Of a stretch of 64,000 nucleotides of DNA, positions 22,133 through 34,150 are shown piece after piece. Position numbers and translations under genes: made by a program. Position 1 is the first letter of the stretch. Every line of letters starts with the position of its first letter. The notes beneath the pieces were generated by a model. That model had not been told where the DNA came from. It did no database searches and saw only the letters and a program-made list of their open reading frames with translations. The DNA comes from Armillaria gallica (Eukaryota; Basidiomycota; Agaricomycetes; Agaricales; Physalacriaceae). The stretch covers positions 1,557,501 to 1,621,500 of the forward strand of contig JBANDB010000019.1 of the NCBI GenBank assembly GCA_037576215.1. Direction: 5' to 3'.

Positions 22133-22148
22133 TCCTATGAATATAGGA
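22133..22148 (+). repeat. Hairpin at the Helitron 5' end
   Basis: TCCTAT-GAAT-ATAGGA forms a perfect 6-bp stem with a 4-nt loop, 7 nt inside the element end. It is unchanged in the inverted partial copy at 8399, although the sequence after it has diverged. Confidence 0.7.
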
Positions 22149-22410
22149 AATACTTGGTCATTATGTGGTCTGAAATGACCGTGGGAATTTCACAACGTCC
22201 AACATGCAAGTTGCCGAGCTTGCATTACTGGGCCCACCGTGGGAATATTTTGCATCGTCCGTCACCGCGTTTCCCCCATTTGCATTCCATACCGGCTTCC
22301 GGTCACTTTCTTACCCTTTTACATTTATGTCTGATCCTTCCTGTAATTTCGCTTGTGCCCATCTGTTTGTTTGTCGATTGACATCATAAGTTGCTTCTCA
22401 TAATACGTTT

Positions 22411-23630
22411 TTACATGATAATTGAATCCATCTCTTTGTTCCCTTCGTCTTCATGTTCCCATTGTACCCTTTTACTCCCTCTGACCACATCCTTGGTTTC
22501 CATTTCGTCATCTGTCAGGTAAGCTAGCTTGCGCTTGAATACTCTCATTCCCTGAGCGCTTTCCCATGGTTTTGCAGCGTTCTTGGTTGCCTGAGCCCTG
22601 TTTGCGGCCTTCGTTCGTCTCTCATTAGTTCGTGTTGTTGGGAAAGGATACACTTTGTTATCTCACCTGCGTGTAATCACCGTCGAGGAGCGTGATCGCC
22701 CTGAGTATCAGCTTCAACCTGAACGTCCTTTTCTTTCCTCTAACGATTGCCACTGTGAATGAAATCTCTACTATATCCCCGTTTCGGAATGTCTGTGGTT
22801 TAGCGCAGTTATATCTGTACTCATCAGTCTCATTCAGATATGCCATAGTGATACTCACCTTCTTTTGCCCTCTTCGGTTACATTGCTCCTGAAGTACTGG
22901 ACTGAGTTCTCCTCTATATGCGCTAGGTCCAGTCTCACCATATCTGCGAGTATGCCTTTCGGATTGACGTCCTTGGGAAATGGTATGCTCACCTCACCCT
23001 CTGCGTTGCCTATCCTTCTGAAATATTGGTTCGTGCATTCTAGAGCTTCCACGCCCTGGAAGTTTGAGGGTGTCCATGGCTCCAGCATGCCGTCCTTGAA
23101 CTCACATTGTGCCGTTAGATTCATCTCCTTTATGGTCTCCATGGCCTCAGTGAAGAAGGTGGCATTCAGGCCTGTGATGGTTACTTTCTGAGACAGTATA
23201 TTCGGCTTGTCATTGGCTGCCCTGCATTCCCTTTAGCTTATCTTGATTCCGAAGGTATGCATGGTTACTCACTTGGGAATCCTGAACACCAGCGGTAGAT
23301 CCGTGCTGCATATCATCCTGTTCATTGCGAACACTATCTCCTCCGTCTCTCCAGATTCTTTGTTCCTTTGTATGACGCGCCATATGAAGCCCGTGTCCCC
23401 GTTGTCGAGAATGACATTCGCTAGCGCTCCTTCCTGTAGCATCTTGTAAGTATCTTTTTCTTAACGTATACCGTAATTCTCACCTTGAGTACGCTGTTCA
23501 GGTGAAGTCTATTCCTTTTTGCACTCTCCATCGCGTACCGTTCCAGTGCGTTTCCTATCTGTTGTTAATATTGTATATTTATATTGCTAAAATGCTTACT
23601 GGCTTCCATCACATTGTAGAATTCGTTCAT
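22411..23630 (-). CDS. Cargo gene: spliced unknown protein (agaricomycete multicopy family)
   Basis: Read on the minus strand from ATG 23630, six exons join with GT-AG introns into one frame. It starts MNEFYNVMEA, then ALERYAMESAKRNRL, then MLQEGALANVILDNGD, then the core (NATFFTEAMETIKEMNL, DGMLEPWTPSNFQGVEALE, EVSIPFPKDVNPKGIL), then DIVEISFTVAIV with LRAITLLDGDYTQ, and a basic C-terminus, with TAA near 22411. The core resembles a family of short spliced proteins of unknown function that I remember from many mushroom genomes. No catalytic motif or membrane segment is seen. It is divergently transcribed from the gene at 24179 with a ~550-bp shared upstream region, which suggests the two travel and may be expressed together. 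Exon 1-2 and exon 5-6 joints are my best reading. Confidence 0.65.
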
Positions 23631-24178
23631 TTTTTCTGCATGGTATGAGTTCTGTTCTCGATAAGTTCGGGCTATTGTCGACTGTCCTTGCACTTTCTGT
23701 TTTGGTTTGACTCTGACCGTTCCAGTCGTATTTGCCTGTCCTCGTGGTGTGTGATCGTTGTATTGGCTCGAGCTCGGTTCGTGTTACACGTCTTGATCAG
23801 TACATGATCGTCTCTTGTCTGCTTGCCCCCATGATGTCACTGTCTCGTGCTGGTTCGTGTCCAGTCAGTTCATTTTGCGCATCTTGTCCATGACATGATC
23901 ATCTAGACGTCTGACATGATGGATGCTGGCTGGGATCCGTGGCGGTCCAGTTCATTTTCAATTGAAATTGTCGTGTGGACTATGACGTGTCCGCTCTGAG
24001 CTGGCTTTTTTCTTTCTCCTCCCATGTCTGCTCTTTCCTTGAGCATGCTTGCCTCTGTGGTCGAAATACTACTTAAGCGACATGGAATTCGATGTCTTTC
24101 TATCTATCCGCCCTCTTCCCATAGTTCAGAAACTCTTATTTGTTAATCATTGCCTTGTATCTGTTAAATTTCCGATCC
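23631..24178. promoter_or_regulatory. Shared upstream region of the divergent cargo gene pair
   Basis: About 550 bp between the two divergent start codons. It contains repeated CGTGT/CTCGTGCTGG and CATGATG-type words, for example CTCGTGCTGG near 23853 and several CATGAT motifs at 23831-23940. No clear TATA box was fixed. No coding signal is seen. A role as a bidirectional promoter is inferred from position only. Confidence 0.35.
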
Positions 24179-27100
24179 ATGTCTACATCTAAAAAAGGGT
24201 ACGCAGATTCCTCATTCCATGCTGCCTTTCATGCTTATGTTGTATTTGCCCATTCTGCAGTTCTGCTCACAAGTGCAAGCTCGCATCGGCCGCCTCTGTT
24301 CGTGGAAGTTCTCCCGTCAATGCGGCAGTTGAGGCTGGTTCTGAGTGTGGACCTGCCCTTCTTGGCACCGATGAGTAAGCTTTCTTCTGCTCCCTTTTGT
24401 TCACCTTCTGATGCCAAATACACAGACATCCTCCGAAACGTGCAAAAACTACTGCCCGCATTTCTGCTGGTGGATGTACGCGTCAGAAAGAGTTGCTCCC
24501 TCCGGTCACCATTACGTACTATGTTTTACTTTCTGTCTCTGTTTTCAGTTGTCTAACTCCCCTTTAGAGCTTCTTCTGTTTCTGTCGCCGCTCGGCGTGG
24601 TGTGATGCGGAAGGCCATGTCCATCGGGGATCTCTCCGGTGATGACATAGATGCGATTGTGTCTGCTGACTGCAGTCGCGCTGCTTCCCCTGTCGTGGAA
24701 CGCGATGCTCGAGTAACTAAGGACCTCCTCGACCTCGAGGCAGTAGAATCAGGTGCGGAATATGAGTAGGTGTCTCCTGGTCCCTTACAGCGTTTGTTCT
24801 CATTTTATGTCAGTGCCGCCGATACATCTGCCCACTCAGCCTGTGGTGATGTTTCCTGTTCTGAAGATGGGCATGGTAACCAGTCCGATGATTCCTTTAT
24901 CATCTCAGATAGTGTTGATGTCCTCGGTGCTGACCGTGAAGCCCATATGCTGTCCAACTCCGATGACGCCACGATTGAAGCTCCTGTTCATACCTTGAAG
25001 AAAAGTCCATCGAGGTTTTCGGGGTGATTATTGCTTTGCTGGTGTGGCTGCTGTGTTGCCTTACTGACACTTCTGTTTTTTAAGCCGTGGAAGGGTACCT
25101 GTTGATATGGAGAAAGGCAATTATGTCGCATCTTTGTATGTCTCCTCTCGTTGGTCTATCTGCTGTTATTGATTAGATGCAGGTTGGAGTCCAGTAAACA
25201 GGAAGAAGTTGCTGATTCTGACAATGACGATCAGGATCCCTCTGTCATGGTGTGAGTTTAATGGTTTGCATTCACATCCGCGTACTTACTCAATCGATCA
25301 GGTCTCCTCGGTCTGCTCAACTTTCTAAGGGTGGTCGCGCTGTCGTGCCTACGACGTCGCCTGAGGTGTTCTTGGATGACCTGTATCCGGAGCAGATCAT
25401 GCGATCCCATGGTACCCCCAAGAAGGCCGTCGCCGGTCGTGGTAATAAAGCATCCCCCAAGAAAGGTTCAAAGACCGATCCACCTGTAGGGAACAAGGTC
25501 ATGACCGTTGAGCTTGACATCGACCCTGTAACTTCGTCGCTCCGGAAAACCGTTGGCTTGGGGATGCCAAAGTCTAAGGGTGGGTTTTTTCTTATATCAT
25601 TTCGTATGCTTATTCTGCTTCCTCAGATCCAGAGCACGATGCGCATCCCCGCACTCCATCCAAGTCTGTCTCCGGTTCTCGTATTATAAGTATCTGTATC
25701 TATTTCGTTCTTGTATATTCATGTCTGAATGAATGCTGTTTTAACAGGGTCATCTGCAGCGGCTGCTGTAGGCACTAAGTCCTCTAACGATTCTATTCCC
25801 GCCTCTCCCATCAAGGGTGCCAGGCATGCTTCTGATCGTACGGCTGATATGTCGAGCCAACTAGCGTTTGCTGGATCCAATGCCCACGGTTTTGAGTCTG
25901 ATGGAGACGCAGTGGAACGTGTCTCTCCTCGAAAAGCTGATGGGAAGAAGGTTGTCCGAGAAACTGAATCTGTTTCTGTTCCTTCGGAAAAGGCACGTGG
26001 TAAGCAACCGGACCGGGCTCCTTCACGTAAAGTCGAAATCGAGGACGTCGGTGTGTGTGACATTGTTGACTTATGATTGATATACTAATGCCCATGATTG
26101 CCAGTCGATGAGGACGATGAATCCGAGTACATCTCGTGTAGTCTCCATGAAAAGCTCAGCAAGCTTCTCAGGTATTATTCACATTTGAGCTTGCGTTTGT
26201 TATCGCTGACTTTTTTTGACTGTTCAGATCGTCCGCTAGGGAAAGTTCCCCCAAAGGGGAGACGTCTGGACCTGTATTGTGTCTTGGTTCTGTATCAAGG
26301 TTAGTGTATGAAAGGTGTTTCTTTCGCTTCCAGTTTTGATGTCAAGAGTTAGGGTGATACCAACTGTATTGGCTCTCAACATGTCTGAGCCAGAAGACGA
26401 AACATTGTGGGTCATGCAAGGGCATCTCATGGAAGAGCATTTGATTGTGTTGCAGATCTATGAGCGTCTGCCTCCCTTGGGGTATGTTCGATCCGTGTTA
26501 TAATCCGTGTTATTGACTTTTTAGTTCGTTCCGGCCCGTCGTACCAATTGGCTTGGATCTGGACTCTTATGATGCTCCCATGTTCTTCACATTTGATGAT
26601 GTGAAGGAGATCTACTCCGTCAGTGCTCTGACATGCATGTACATTTCACTCATATTTGCGTTCCTGTACTTATGGCATCATCTTAGGGCTTTGTTGGAAT
26701 GTTTCAAGTTCACGAACTTTGGGTGCTACGTCAATCCCGCTACTCTACCTCCCATCATATTGTCTTTACATAACCGGAAGGCGTGCATCGACATGGAAAC
26801 AGCTGTCTGTATCATGCCTGGCGTTGTGTCAGAGTGTCTGTTGTTCGACTCCACGGTACAAGGTTTGAGTGTTTGTTTTTTTCTTCGTACTCTGATGCTG
26901 ACTTGTCTGATTCACAGGCAGATATCAGGGTGCCACCAGTGTCCACGGCGGTAAATGGAGCCATCGGATTCAGATCAAGCCCCTTCAGCAAATGTGGCGC
27001 CATGACCAGACTGCGTGGTCTGTTATTCTGGATTTGGCTTATGGAGAGTCTTTGGCAGTATCAGACTCTGGGGTGTCCTTCCCTATGCGCGTCGAGGACC

Positions 27101-27618
27101 TTTCTGGTAAAACTAACAAGAACTCTTGCTGTATGTAACGTGTCTTCTATTTGATCATATTGCGCTGACAGAATGGATTATAGACCCATCGGTGCCGTCT
27201 AGTCCATCCAAGTGGTGGTCTTCAGGTAAGCCATCTGGCAAACCCTTGAAGTCGACTATTCCTCCTAGGGTTGGTGCTGGTTATCCAAGCTTGATGGGCT
27301 TTGGAGATGAAGGTACGTGACGGTGGTCTGCAGCACTCCAGTCGCTTACTCTGTTTAGTTCCCATCTACGATGGTCGTGAAAGGGCCAGCTCGCATTTTC
27401 TTTTTAGGCCTATGGATTTTAGTATGTTGAAGCTGATGCCCCGATATACCGAGGAACGTGATCTGGATGCATTCACTCTCGTAGCCATCAGATACTTGTT
27501 GGGTGTTTGGTCAGGTTATAATGACCAGCCCCGTGTATCTACCAATGTGTTGTTTGTGATCGTGCTTGGTTCAGCACCTCCTGCTCGTACTTTGGCAGCT
27601 CGTAACCTGTTAGTTTAG
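24179..27618 (+). CDS. Cargo gene: large multi-exon unknown protein
   Basis: ATG 24179 opens a short first exon. Many short exons follow with GT-AG joints. Well supported pieces are 24601-24767 (MSIGDLSGDDIDAIVSA), 24812-25025, 25190-25250, 25302-25578 (PEVFLDDLYPEQIMRS; VMTVELDIDPVTSSLRKTVG), 25749-26072 and 26104-26170 (DEDDESEYISCSLHEKL). C-terminal pieces are 26553-26640 (DSYDAPMFFTFDDVKEIYSV) and a last one ending at 27618 that contains VPIYDGRE and TLVAIRYLLGVW. The first half is acidic and Ser/Lys-rich, probably disordered. The C-terminal part resembles a long spliced unknown family I remember from agaricomycetes (a PxYDGR motif followed by an AYT-like strand). Not all exons could be joined, so damage cannot be excluded. 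Confidence 0.5.
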
Positions 27619-28035
27619 TTATCATCATGTACTGAATATCTGTGTCCGTGTGCGGTGTATACATGTGTTGGCGAGATCTGTCGCATTTATTTCGTCTTAC
27701 TTTCTCTGTGTTAAGACGATCTCATCTGAATGGTTGGTGGCTGTACATCTATCTTTGTTGCTTGCGTTGTGTGTTTGTATCTTGGTGATGTACTTAGTTT
27801 TTATTTTCGTTATGTATAGTACCTCCGTTTTGGTGCCCTTTCTACAAACATGTACTGTCTTTTCGAGTTCTTGTACTGTCGTCGATACCATTTGCGCTAT
27901 CGGGAACCTTATTGTGTTACTTGTGTATGTACTACATACAATTTCTGTAACTAATGACAATATTAGATCGCTGCCCAGTTTCTGTCTCACTCCAGTATGA
28001 TGTGAATCTCAATTGCTTTGGCTACGTAAATCTTA
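27619..28035. other. Spacer between convergent cargo genes
   Basis: T-rich, with only out-of-context open frames (for example 27650-28000 plus). It lies between the 3' ends of the plus gene at 24179 and the minus gene at 28036 and probably holds their terminators. No specific site is called. Confidence 0.4.
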
Positions 28036-28941
28036 TCAATGTTTGTCAGCTTGCATCGCCTGTATCTGCTTATTGCTCACATCATGTTCCATGCATGCCT
28101 TTCGCATTCTGTGCAGTTTCATTTTGATGAGCACCGGGTGGGTTGTGGCCATCTGAAGAATAACGTCTTGTTGCTGCTCTGGTCCTATAGGTATCATCCC
28201 ATCTGGACCATCGCCCCATGGAGCATACAATGTCTGTAATGGTGCACCATTAGCATTTTTTCCCCTTACAATATGTTTCTATACTCACCGTCCTCTCAAA
28301 GTCTATATACACTGACAGACCCCTCGCATCTGCACCCAAAATCCAGCTTATCAGTTTCATCGTATGCTGTCTGGACCTTCAGCGAACGTATATAACATTT
28401 ATTTATGTCATATGCTTACCTCATGTTCATCGTGTCTTATGATGTCTTGTAACAGCCTGATCTGGTTGTCAAATAATATTTTGCTGACTGTAGTTTTTCT
28501 GTTGTGTGTCATGATAAACCAGCCATTCTCTTTGAGTTCCGGTACCTTTCGATGTACGACCCCTTAGTATGCGAATTTCTGGTCAGATGTGGGATACTCA
28601 CCATGACATGCATCATCATTGATGAACCTCGCTCCAATCGACCCGCAAACGAGAAGATGGACTTCCCCCCACCTTTGATCGAGTATGTGTTGTCCTCTTT
28701 AATCTGAACATCCAGTATGGATGTGGTTGCCAAAGCTACTGCGCCATCAGGATCTTGTAACCACCAAGCTGTGTCGTCCATTCCGTCTGACAGATATGAG
28801 GGTGTACAAGTCCATTTCGCCTTGATATGCATCCTTATGTATTGTCTGGGTCGATGCCAATCTGGTGACGACCGTCGTGGACAGCATCCTTCTGTCACAC
28901 TCTTGACTGTATAACGCTCTGGTTTGGATCGGATTGCTCAT
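28036..28941 (-). CDS. Cargo gene: spliced unknown protein
   Basis: Minus-strand pieces with plausible GT-AG joints are 28898-28600 (AWWLQDPDGAVALATTSIL, KGGGKSIFSFAGRLERGSS), about 28540-28415 (KENGWFIMTHNRKTTVSKIL), about 28380-28285 (ILGADARGLSVYIDFERT) and 28230-28036 (LYAPWGDGPDGMIPIGPE, ending QADKH). Residue composition and intron spacing look coding, but I do not recognise the family. The start codon is not fixed; upstream sequence to about 28990 may contribute. It is convergent with the gene ending at 27618 and divergent from the first F-box gene. It could be damaged. Confidence 0.45.
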
Positions 28942-29312
28942 CTAACTCATGTGACCCGATCAGCGATCAGGCTATATTTACACCTGCCGAACCGGTTCTT
29001 CCTCTGTTACTGCATGGTATTGCTCATCGTCGCCTTGCTTCTGAGGATGTCTTTGCTCTTGCTTATTTCTTGTCTGTTGCCTCATGTTCCTCCTGCCCAT
29101 CTCTATCTATTGCCTCCTTTATCTTCTGAGTTTTTTCGAATCCTGCATGTCGCTCCCTTCTGGCCATGATGACATTGTGAGTCCGGTAGTTTGCTTGTGG
29201 AAATATCTTATCTGATTCTATGTAAGAATATGCTTATGTTGAATGCCTTTCTGGAAGGCCATAGGTCTGACACGAGTAGAGATAGACTCCTTGGTTCTGT
29301 TGTGAATGGTTA
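28942..29312. other. Intergenic region before the first F-box gene
   Basis: C/T-rich DNA with a GTGAGT donor-like site near 29176 following ATGATGACATT. This could be the tiny first exon of the F-box gene downstream. Otherwise nothing is seen. Confidence 0.3.
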
Positions 29313-31108
29313 GTGATATGTCGTCATATAACCAAAGATGAAAGTGTATGCTTATTCCTTTTGACTTCAGGATCGCACCCCTACTATGTTTATCGTGACA
29401 GCATCGTGTCTGCCGGTTCGGTCCGCGGGAGCAATGTGTATATCTCCCTGCTTGGGAATTTTGCCGCCGTTATCTCCTGTCTGCCTGCACGTGAACTCGT
29501 CTGTCCATCCGTACCATCTCCTACTGTCGCTGAATACAACTGGCATCGCTTGGAAACAGCTGAGGTAGCCCTGTATCCGACCCGCTCTGTGTCCCTATGG
29601 CCTATATCCAGTCCATCCATCTCAGATGAACTTTGGGACCGTGTTTTTTCCTTTCTGAATCAACCGTCTCTCCTAATAGTTCGACTGGTTTGCCACCTCT
29701 GGAGTGTCCTCGCTATCAAATTCTCGCATCACCATATTCGACTACGTCTACCAGTGGATTGGCAGTTTTCTGATCGGGAGGATATGTTCGTCGTCTACTG
29801 CATGCAGTCAGAATTGGCGCTGTGTATTTTTTTAGTGCAGCATGATATGTTGCATCGTGTTGTTAGCGTCCGGTACTTGCATTGGAGAGTGGGATTCTGT
29901 TGTTTTTTCTTGCATTTGCTGGACACTGTCACCACCGTAGAATTTGACGGTGGGCTCTGCACTGCTTGCAGTGTCATGGAGATTCCGTTTCCATTCCTAC
30001 TACCATCCACTGTTCGGACCCTGTCTTTGGCACGCTGTCATCTATTTGACCACAGCATAGAGGGAATGCTATATGCAGGTACTGCGCTTTCCTTCTTGAG
30101 CATTAAGGGGATTGGCCATGCCGAAATGGTCTGTGTCTTTATGGTTTTTGGTCATCTACCAGGTGATAACATTGCATTCCGTGTAGATGGTGCCCTTTTA
30201 CTCTAACATGTTCGGTTCTATCGACAACAATGAAGCTGGGATCTGGCGAGGCGGCGCAGGACTGACGTTACATCTTAGGAAGGAGGTCCGCAATGTCCCC
30301 CCACCTTCTCTGACGCGACTTCATTTGGACATGCTGCATATGCCGTTCGGCCGATGACTTCAGTCCAACGATTCATTTCTTTCCGCCTGTGGTGATGACA
30401 TATCTGCATTTCTTAGGCAGCTCTTCACATTGAAGTATTCGACTTCTTGCATCAACAAATTGCTCCTCAGACACGAGGTGTTCCCTGTCCGCCTGCGTTG
30501 TGATAACCTCACTACTCTAAGTCTTGCTGTCAGCAATGAATTCTATGAGGTGACATCTTGCCTCTTGGTTAGGGTGCAGCATACGCTGCTTGATTTTACC
30601 TTAAGGTTTTGTGAGTCTTATCAAGTCTGGGTTCCCTCTGTTCTATCACTGATTGTGGTGTATATCAGCTGATAATCTCGCGATATGTCGGAGCGCTATG
30701 ACCAACATTCGTATCGATGCGCTCTATCGATTAGTGCGTCTTACCATATGCAGCTTGCCTGGTTTATGGAAATATGCTTCTGTTACAGTGGACACTTGGT
30801 TATCATCGGCCAAATCAAGCAGGAAGTCGTTTTTTTGCGTTCAATTGTTTTACGATCCTACCTACGATGACTCTCTTGAACTTGTCATGTATAGTCAGCT
30901 GCATCGTATATTGGTGGGAAGTACAAGGTCAGGCACATTGCCCCTCGGTGGTGTCTTTCATATGGAGATGTTGTTATGTGAGACTGTTCAGATGCTGCCC
31001 GAAGATATTGCACATATGGATACCCTTGTGGAACAGTTGCATCTGGATGTCGACGTCGTGGCTGTAGTAGGTGATTGCAGTATTGTTTCATTGCATACTA
31101 TACTGTAG
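29313..31108 (+). CDS. Cargo gene: F-box-like protein 1
   Basis: An open frame at 29313-30206 contains an F-box-like motif: ISDELWDRVFSFLNQPSLL, then RLVCHLWSVLAIKF (about 29620-29735). After it come VDWQF and a leucine-rich-repeat-like pattern (LSLARCHLFDHSIEGML, near 30025). Further coding pieces follow at about 30210-30355, 30400-30612 (PVRLRCDNLTTLSLAVS) and 30690-31108, where the frame ends with TAG. F-box proteins dock substrates on SCF ubiquitin ligases through Skp1; the substrate here is unknown. This is the best preserved of three tandem paralogues that share the pattern W-x2-V...SH...L-x-L...DWQ. Start and splice joints between the pieces are not settled. Confidence 0.5.
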
Positions 31109-31551
31109 TGTATCTGCCACTTCCATTGTTAACACTCGTTTGTCCGTGTTAGATTTCTCTATTCGATCATTGTCTTCGTAAGTTTCTTCATTCATACACG
31201 TGACATATTGTTTGTGTGACATCATATTTATGTGACAATCAACCTTTTTCCCTCTTTCGTTCATGCATGTGCATGTTCATGGTATCCGCTGCAACATCAC
31301 CACTCTGGCTACCTATTTATTCCGCTATGCTTCTTCTTGTCTCCTCGTTCATTCCGGTCGACCTTGACTCGTTTATTGTGCACAATGAGCGTTCCACTAC
31401 CTACGGTCTACGCTGTATCTGACGTACCCATGATCGATGGACCCGTGGGTTATCATTCTGTTTGTGTCTTTGTGTACTCAGTCTGACCGTATTGCCATTA
31501 GTTCGACCATCAGCGCTTTCTTCATCGTGTGCATAGGGCAGAGAGCCGTCA
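31109..31551. other. Intergenic region between F-box-like genes 1 and 2
   Basis: Pyrimidine-rich DNA with only short frames (31216-31422 and 31232-31486 plus). Nothing else recognised. Confidence 0.3.
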
Positions 31552-33288
31552 TGGTCCATCTGAGAACGAGGCAGCAGTCATAGATGGTATGTTACACTTG
31601 TTCATTGTGTGCACTGCGCTAGCTGACGTGTGATCACACAGGCTCCCATCCCATTACCGTATTCTTACACGATGTGTTCGTGCTCTCAGTATCCATGTCT
31701 AAACCCGGTCACACTTCCTTGTTCTACGCTTCTGTTATCCATTTTCTGTATTCGGTGACACACACCTTTCCATCTTTGTTCGCTCCTCTTGCTTGTATCA
31801 GTAGTCGGTTCGATGCTGGTGGCCATTCCCCTCCCTGGCTGTATGGCACCTCTGCCTGCTTTCTTTCCTTACCTGATGAACTCATCGAGGTCATCATGCA
31901 GTTTGTACCTGCTTCCGATCTCCTGGAAAGTCATCCTGTGTCATATCAATGGTGCTGGCCACCCGTTTTACCCATCGGCATTTGAAATTCCGGTTAACAC
32001 CGGACTGGCAGGTGGGCCTGGCTCTGGCAGGCACTGCTCCTGACATCATTGATGAGTATGTCATGGTGTTGTATGTGGCCGTAACCTATTTCGTCGCCTG
32101 GTGGGGGATATCCCCCTATGTACGATCCATATCGTACGAGAATTGGCCTTGCCTTATGATTTGTTTTTTCTATCATCTGCTTCCTCGTGTCTCAAGCTTC
32201 GATTGTAGGAGTGTTCGGTGCAAACCGCAGAACACTTCAAGCATATACTCTCCTTTCACCCTACCTCCTTCTATAACCCATGTTTCAATATGTAAGTGCT
32301 CTGTGGAGGATTACTCGCTCAAGCGCATTATCAGAATGCTGCCCGACTTGCACACCTTGGAACTTTGTGGGATGCTGTTCGGACAGGTGGTGAGTATCCA
32401 TGGTCTTTATAATACCCAAATCGTATATTCATATTGTCTTGACATTCGCTCTATAAGCCTCTGCCCAGTACTGACCCGGTTGACTGGGCTGGATTGTTGC
32501 ACTGGTGAAACTGTCATATCGATGGGATGTCCTTTTCCAACCTGCCCTCCATTCGGCGTCTGGTGTTGGACTTTGCTGCCGATGACTTCTTCTCTGCTAA
32601 CATTAGACCTGGTCTAGTTCACCCATATGAATTGCTTTATAGCCAGTTGTTCATGCATCATTCTTTCCGTACGGTTATTGCTAAATGCCTCCTACAATCT
32701 GAAATCTATCCGCGCCATCTACGTTTCGATTTGGTTACTTTGATGGATATTGTGGTGGGGCGTACTATCTTGATGTACGAGCAAACCATGTGGAATAGTC
32801 TGCCTGCACTGGAAAATCTCAATCTGATGCTCTGTGCGTATAAACTGCCTTTGATTGTTGCCTCCTGACCTTTTGATGTAGTGAATACGAGAAGGGATCA
32901 ACGGAATGGTATCATTCTGTCCATCAATCCGCTTCAGAAACTGATGCATCTAACCATCACCGTTGATCTGGACGAAGTCAGCAGGGCAATGCGCATCACG
33001 TCCACTTGGTCTTCCTCATGTAAATCTTCTCCAGATAGCACGCTCGGGCTTCGTCTCGTGTTTGGTAGGCTCTGTTGGGGAGTGATGCCCCATCGGATCA
33101 ACGTGGATACATTATGTCCCATTATAATTGCAACCCCTGACAATGGATCCACCACTTTCAAAGGTTCCTTAACCTTTGATCTGGACAGTGTATGGGAGGA
33201 GCATCTGTCAGAGGTTGATGTTACCTATGCGAAGAGTTTACTGTCCTCGACCGGTCTCAAAGGAACTGTGCGAGTGAACGATGTCTGA
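31552..33288 (+). pseudogene. Cargo gene: F-box-like protein 2 (frameshifted)
   Basis: The F-box helix FLSLPDELIEVIMQFVPASDLL (about 31867-31924) lies in a frame that stops at 31985. The expected continuation, ATRFTHRHLKFRLTPDWQV (from 31952), is in the next frame, so a small deletion near 31945-31955 breaks the gene. Later pieces are clear: 32201-32400, 32527-32868 (NLPSIRRLVLDFAADD; PRHLRFDLVTLMDIV) and 32881-33288 (LQKLMHLTITVDLDEV). These look like the leucine-rich C-terminal half of an F-box protein. It shares layout with the F-box-like genes on either side. Confidence 0.5.
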
Positions 33289-34150
33289 TGCATCATGGAA
33301 TTTATATTTTTGGTATGTTTCTCATATTGATGGGCTGCATGTGTGTTTACCTCCTTTTCCTATGTAGGTCGACAATGTCCCGAGGGATGAAAGTTGTATA
33401 TGTCATGGAGCTACGTATCTCACCGTCATGTCATGTGTCAGAACAATAAACTCCAGCCCCATCTGTGTGGATCGTTGGTGTCGTTAATACTGGTATATCT
33501 CCAAGGATTCGCTGTTGCTATCCTTATGACGTGAGATGCATCTGTTGGATTGCTCGGTTTGTTACCAATAGGATGCTCTCGGATGAATTTGCCTTGTCAG
33601 ACCTTGACAAATCTAAGGGTCCTGCTGAACGGCTCGCATTTCCACCAGTCCGTTCATCTGTGGATCGTCGCTCTTATCGCATCGGCTGGCTCAATGATCC
33701 TCTACGCGTCCTGTTGCCTTTTGTATTGCATGCGCTGCTTCCTTGGGAGTGTAAATCCTGACACACTAACATATATGGTGTTGCGCATTCTCTTGGTTCT
33801 TGTTCTCCTTATTTGTATGTATCACTGCATGCTTCCCATTCTTGCAACCGCATTTCAATGTTGTGCGCTGTTCATTGGGTGGTGCAATCAGAGCTCTAGG
33901 GACCTCTACAGTGTTATATGTACCTGTACCTGTGTATGCCTTGCGATTCACACTCTCCCGTTGCATTGCTACTTTAGTATGAGTACGCCTGTCGACCACG
34001 ACATTGATGTCGTCGGTGTAGCCAAACCAGTATGTGCTGCTGCATGCCTTCTCTTTGGTTGCTAAATCTATTTTATTGTATCTGTTTTGCTTCAGCTTGA
34101 TATCGTGGACCTTCTGGCAGATGTCATGAGTTACGAACGTATAAGCTCTT
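33289..34150. other. Spacer between F-box-like genes 2 and 3
   Basis: Several overlapping plus frames (33465-33761, 33550-34065) rich in Cys, Leu and Val but with no family match. Poly-pyrimidine and GT-rich runs suggest introns and leader sequence of the next gene. No further feature is supported. Confidence 0.3.
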
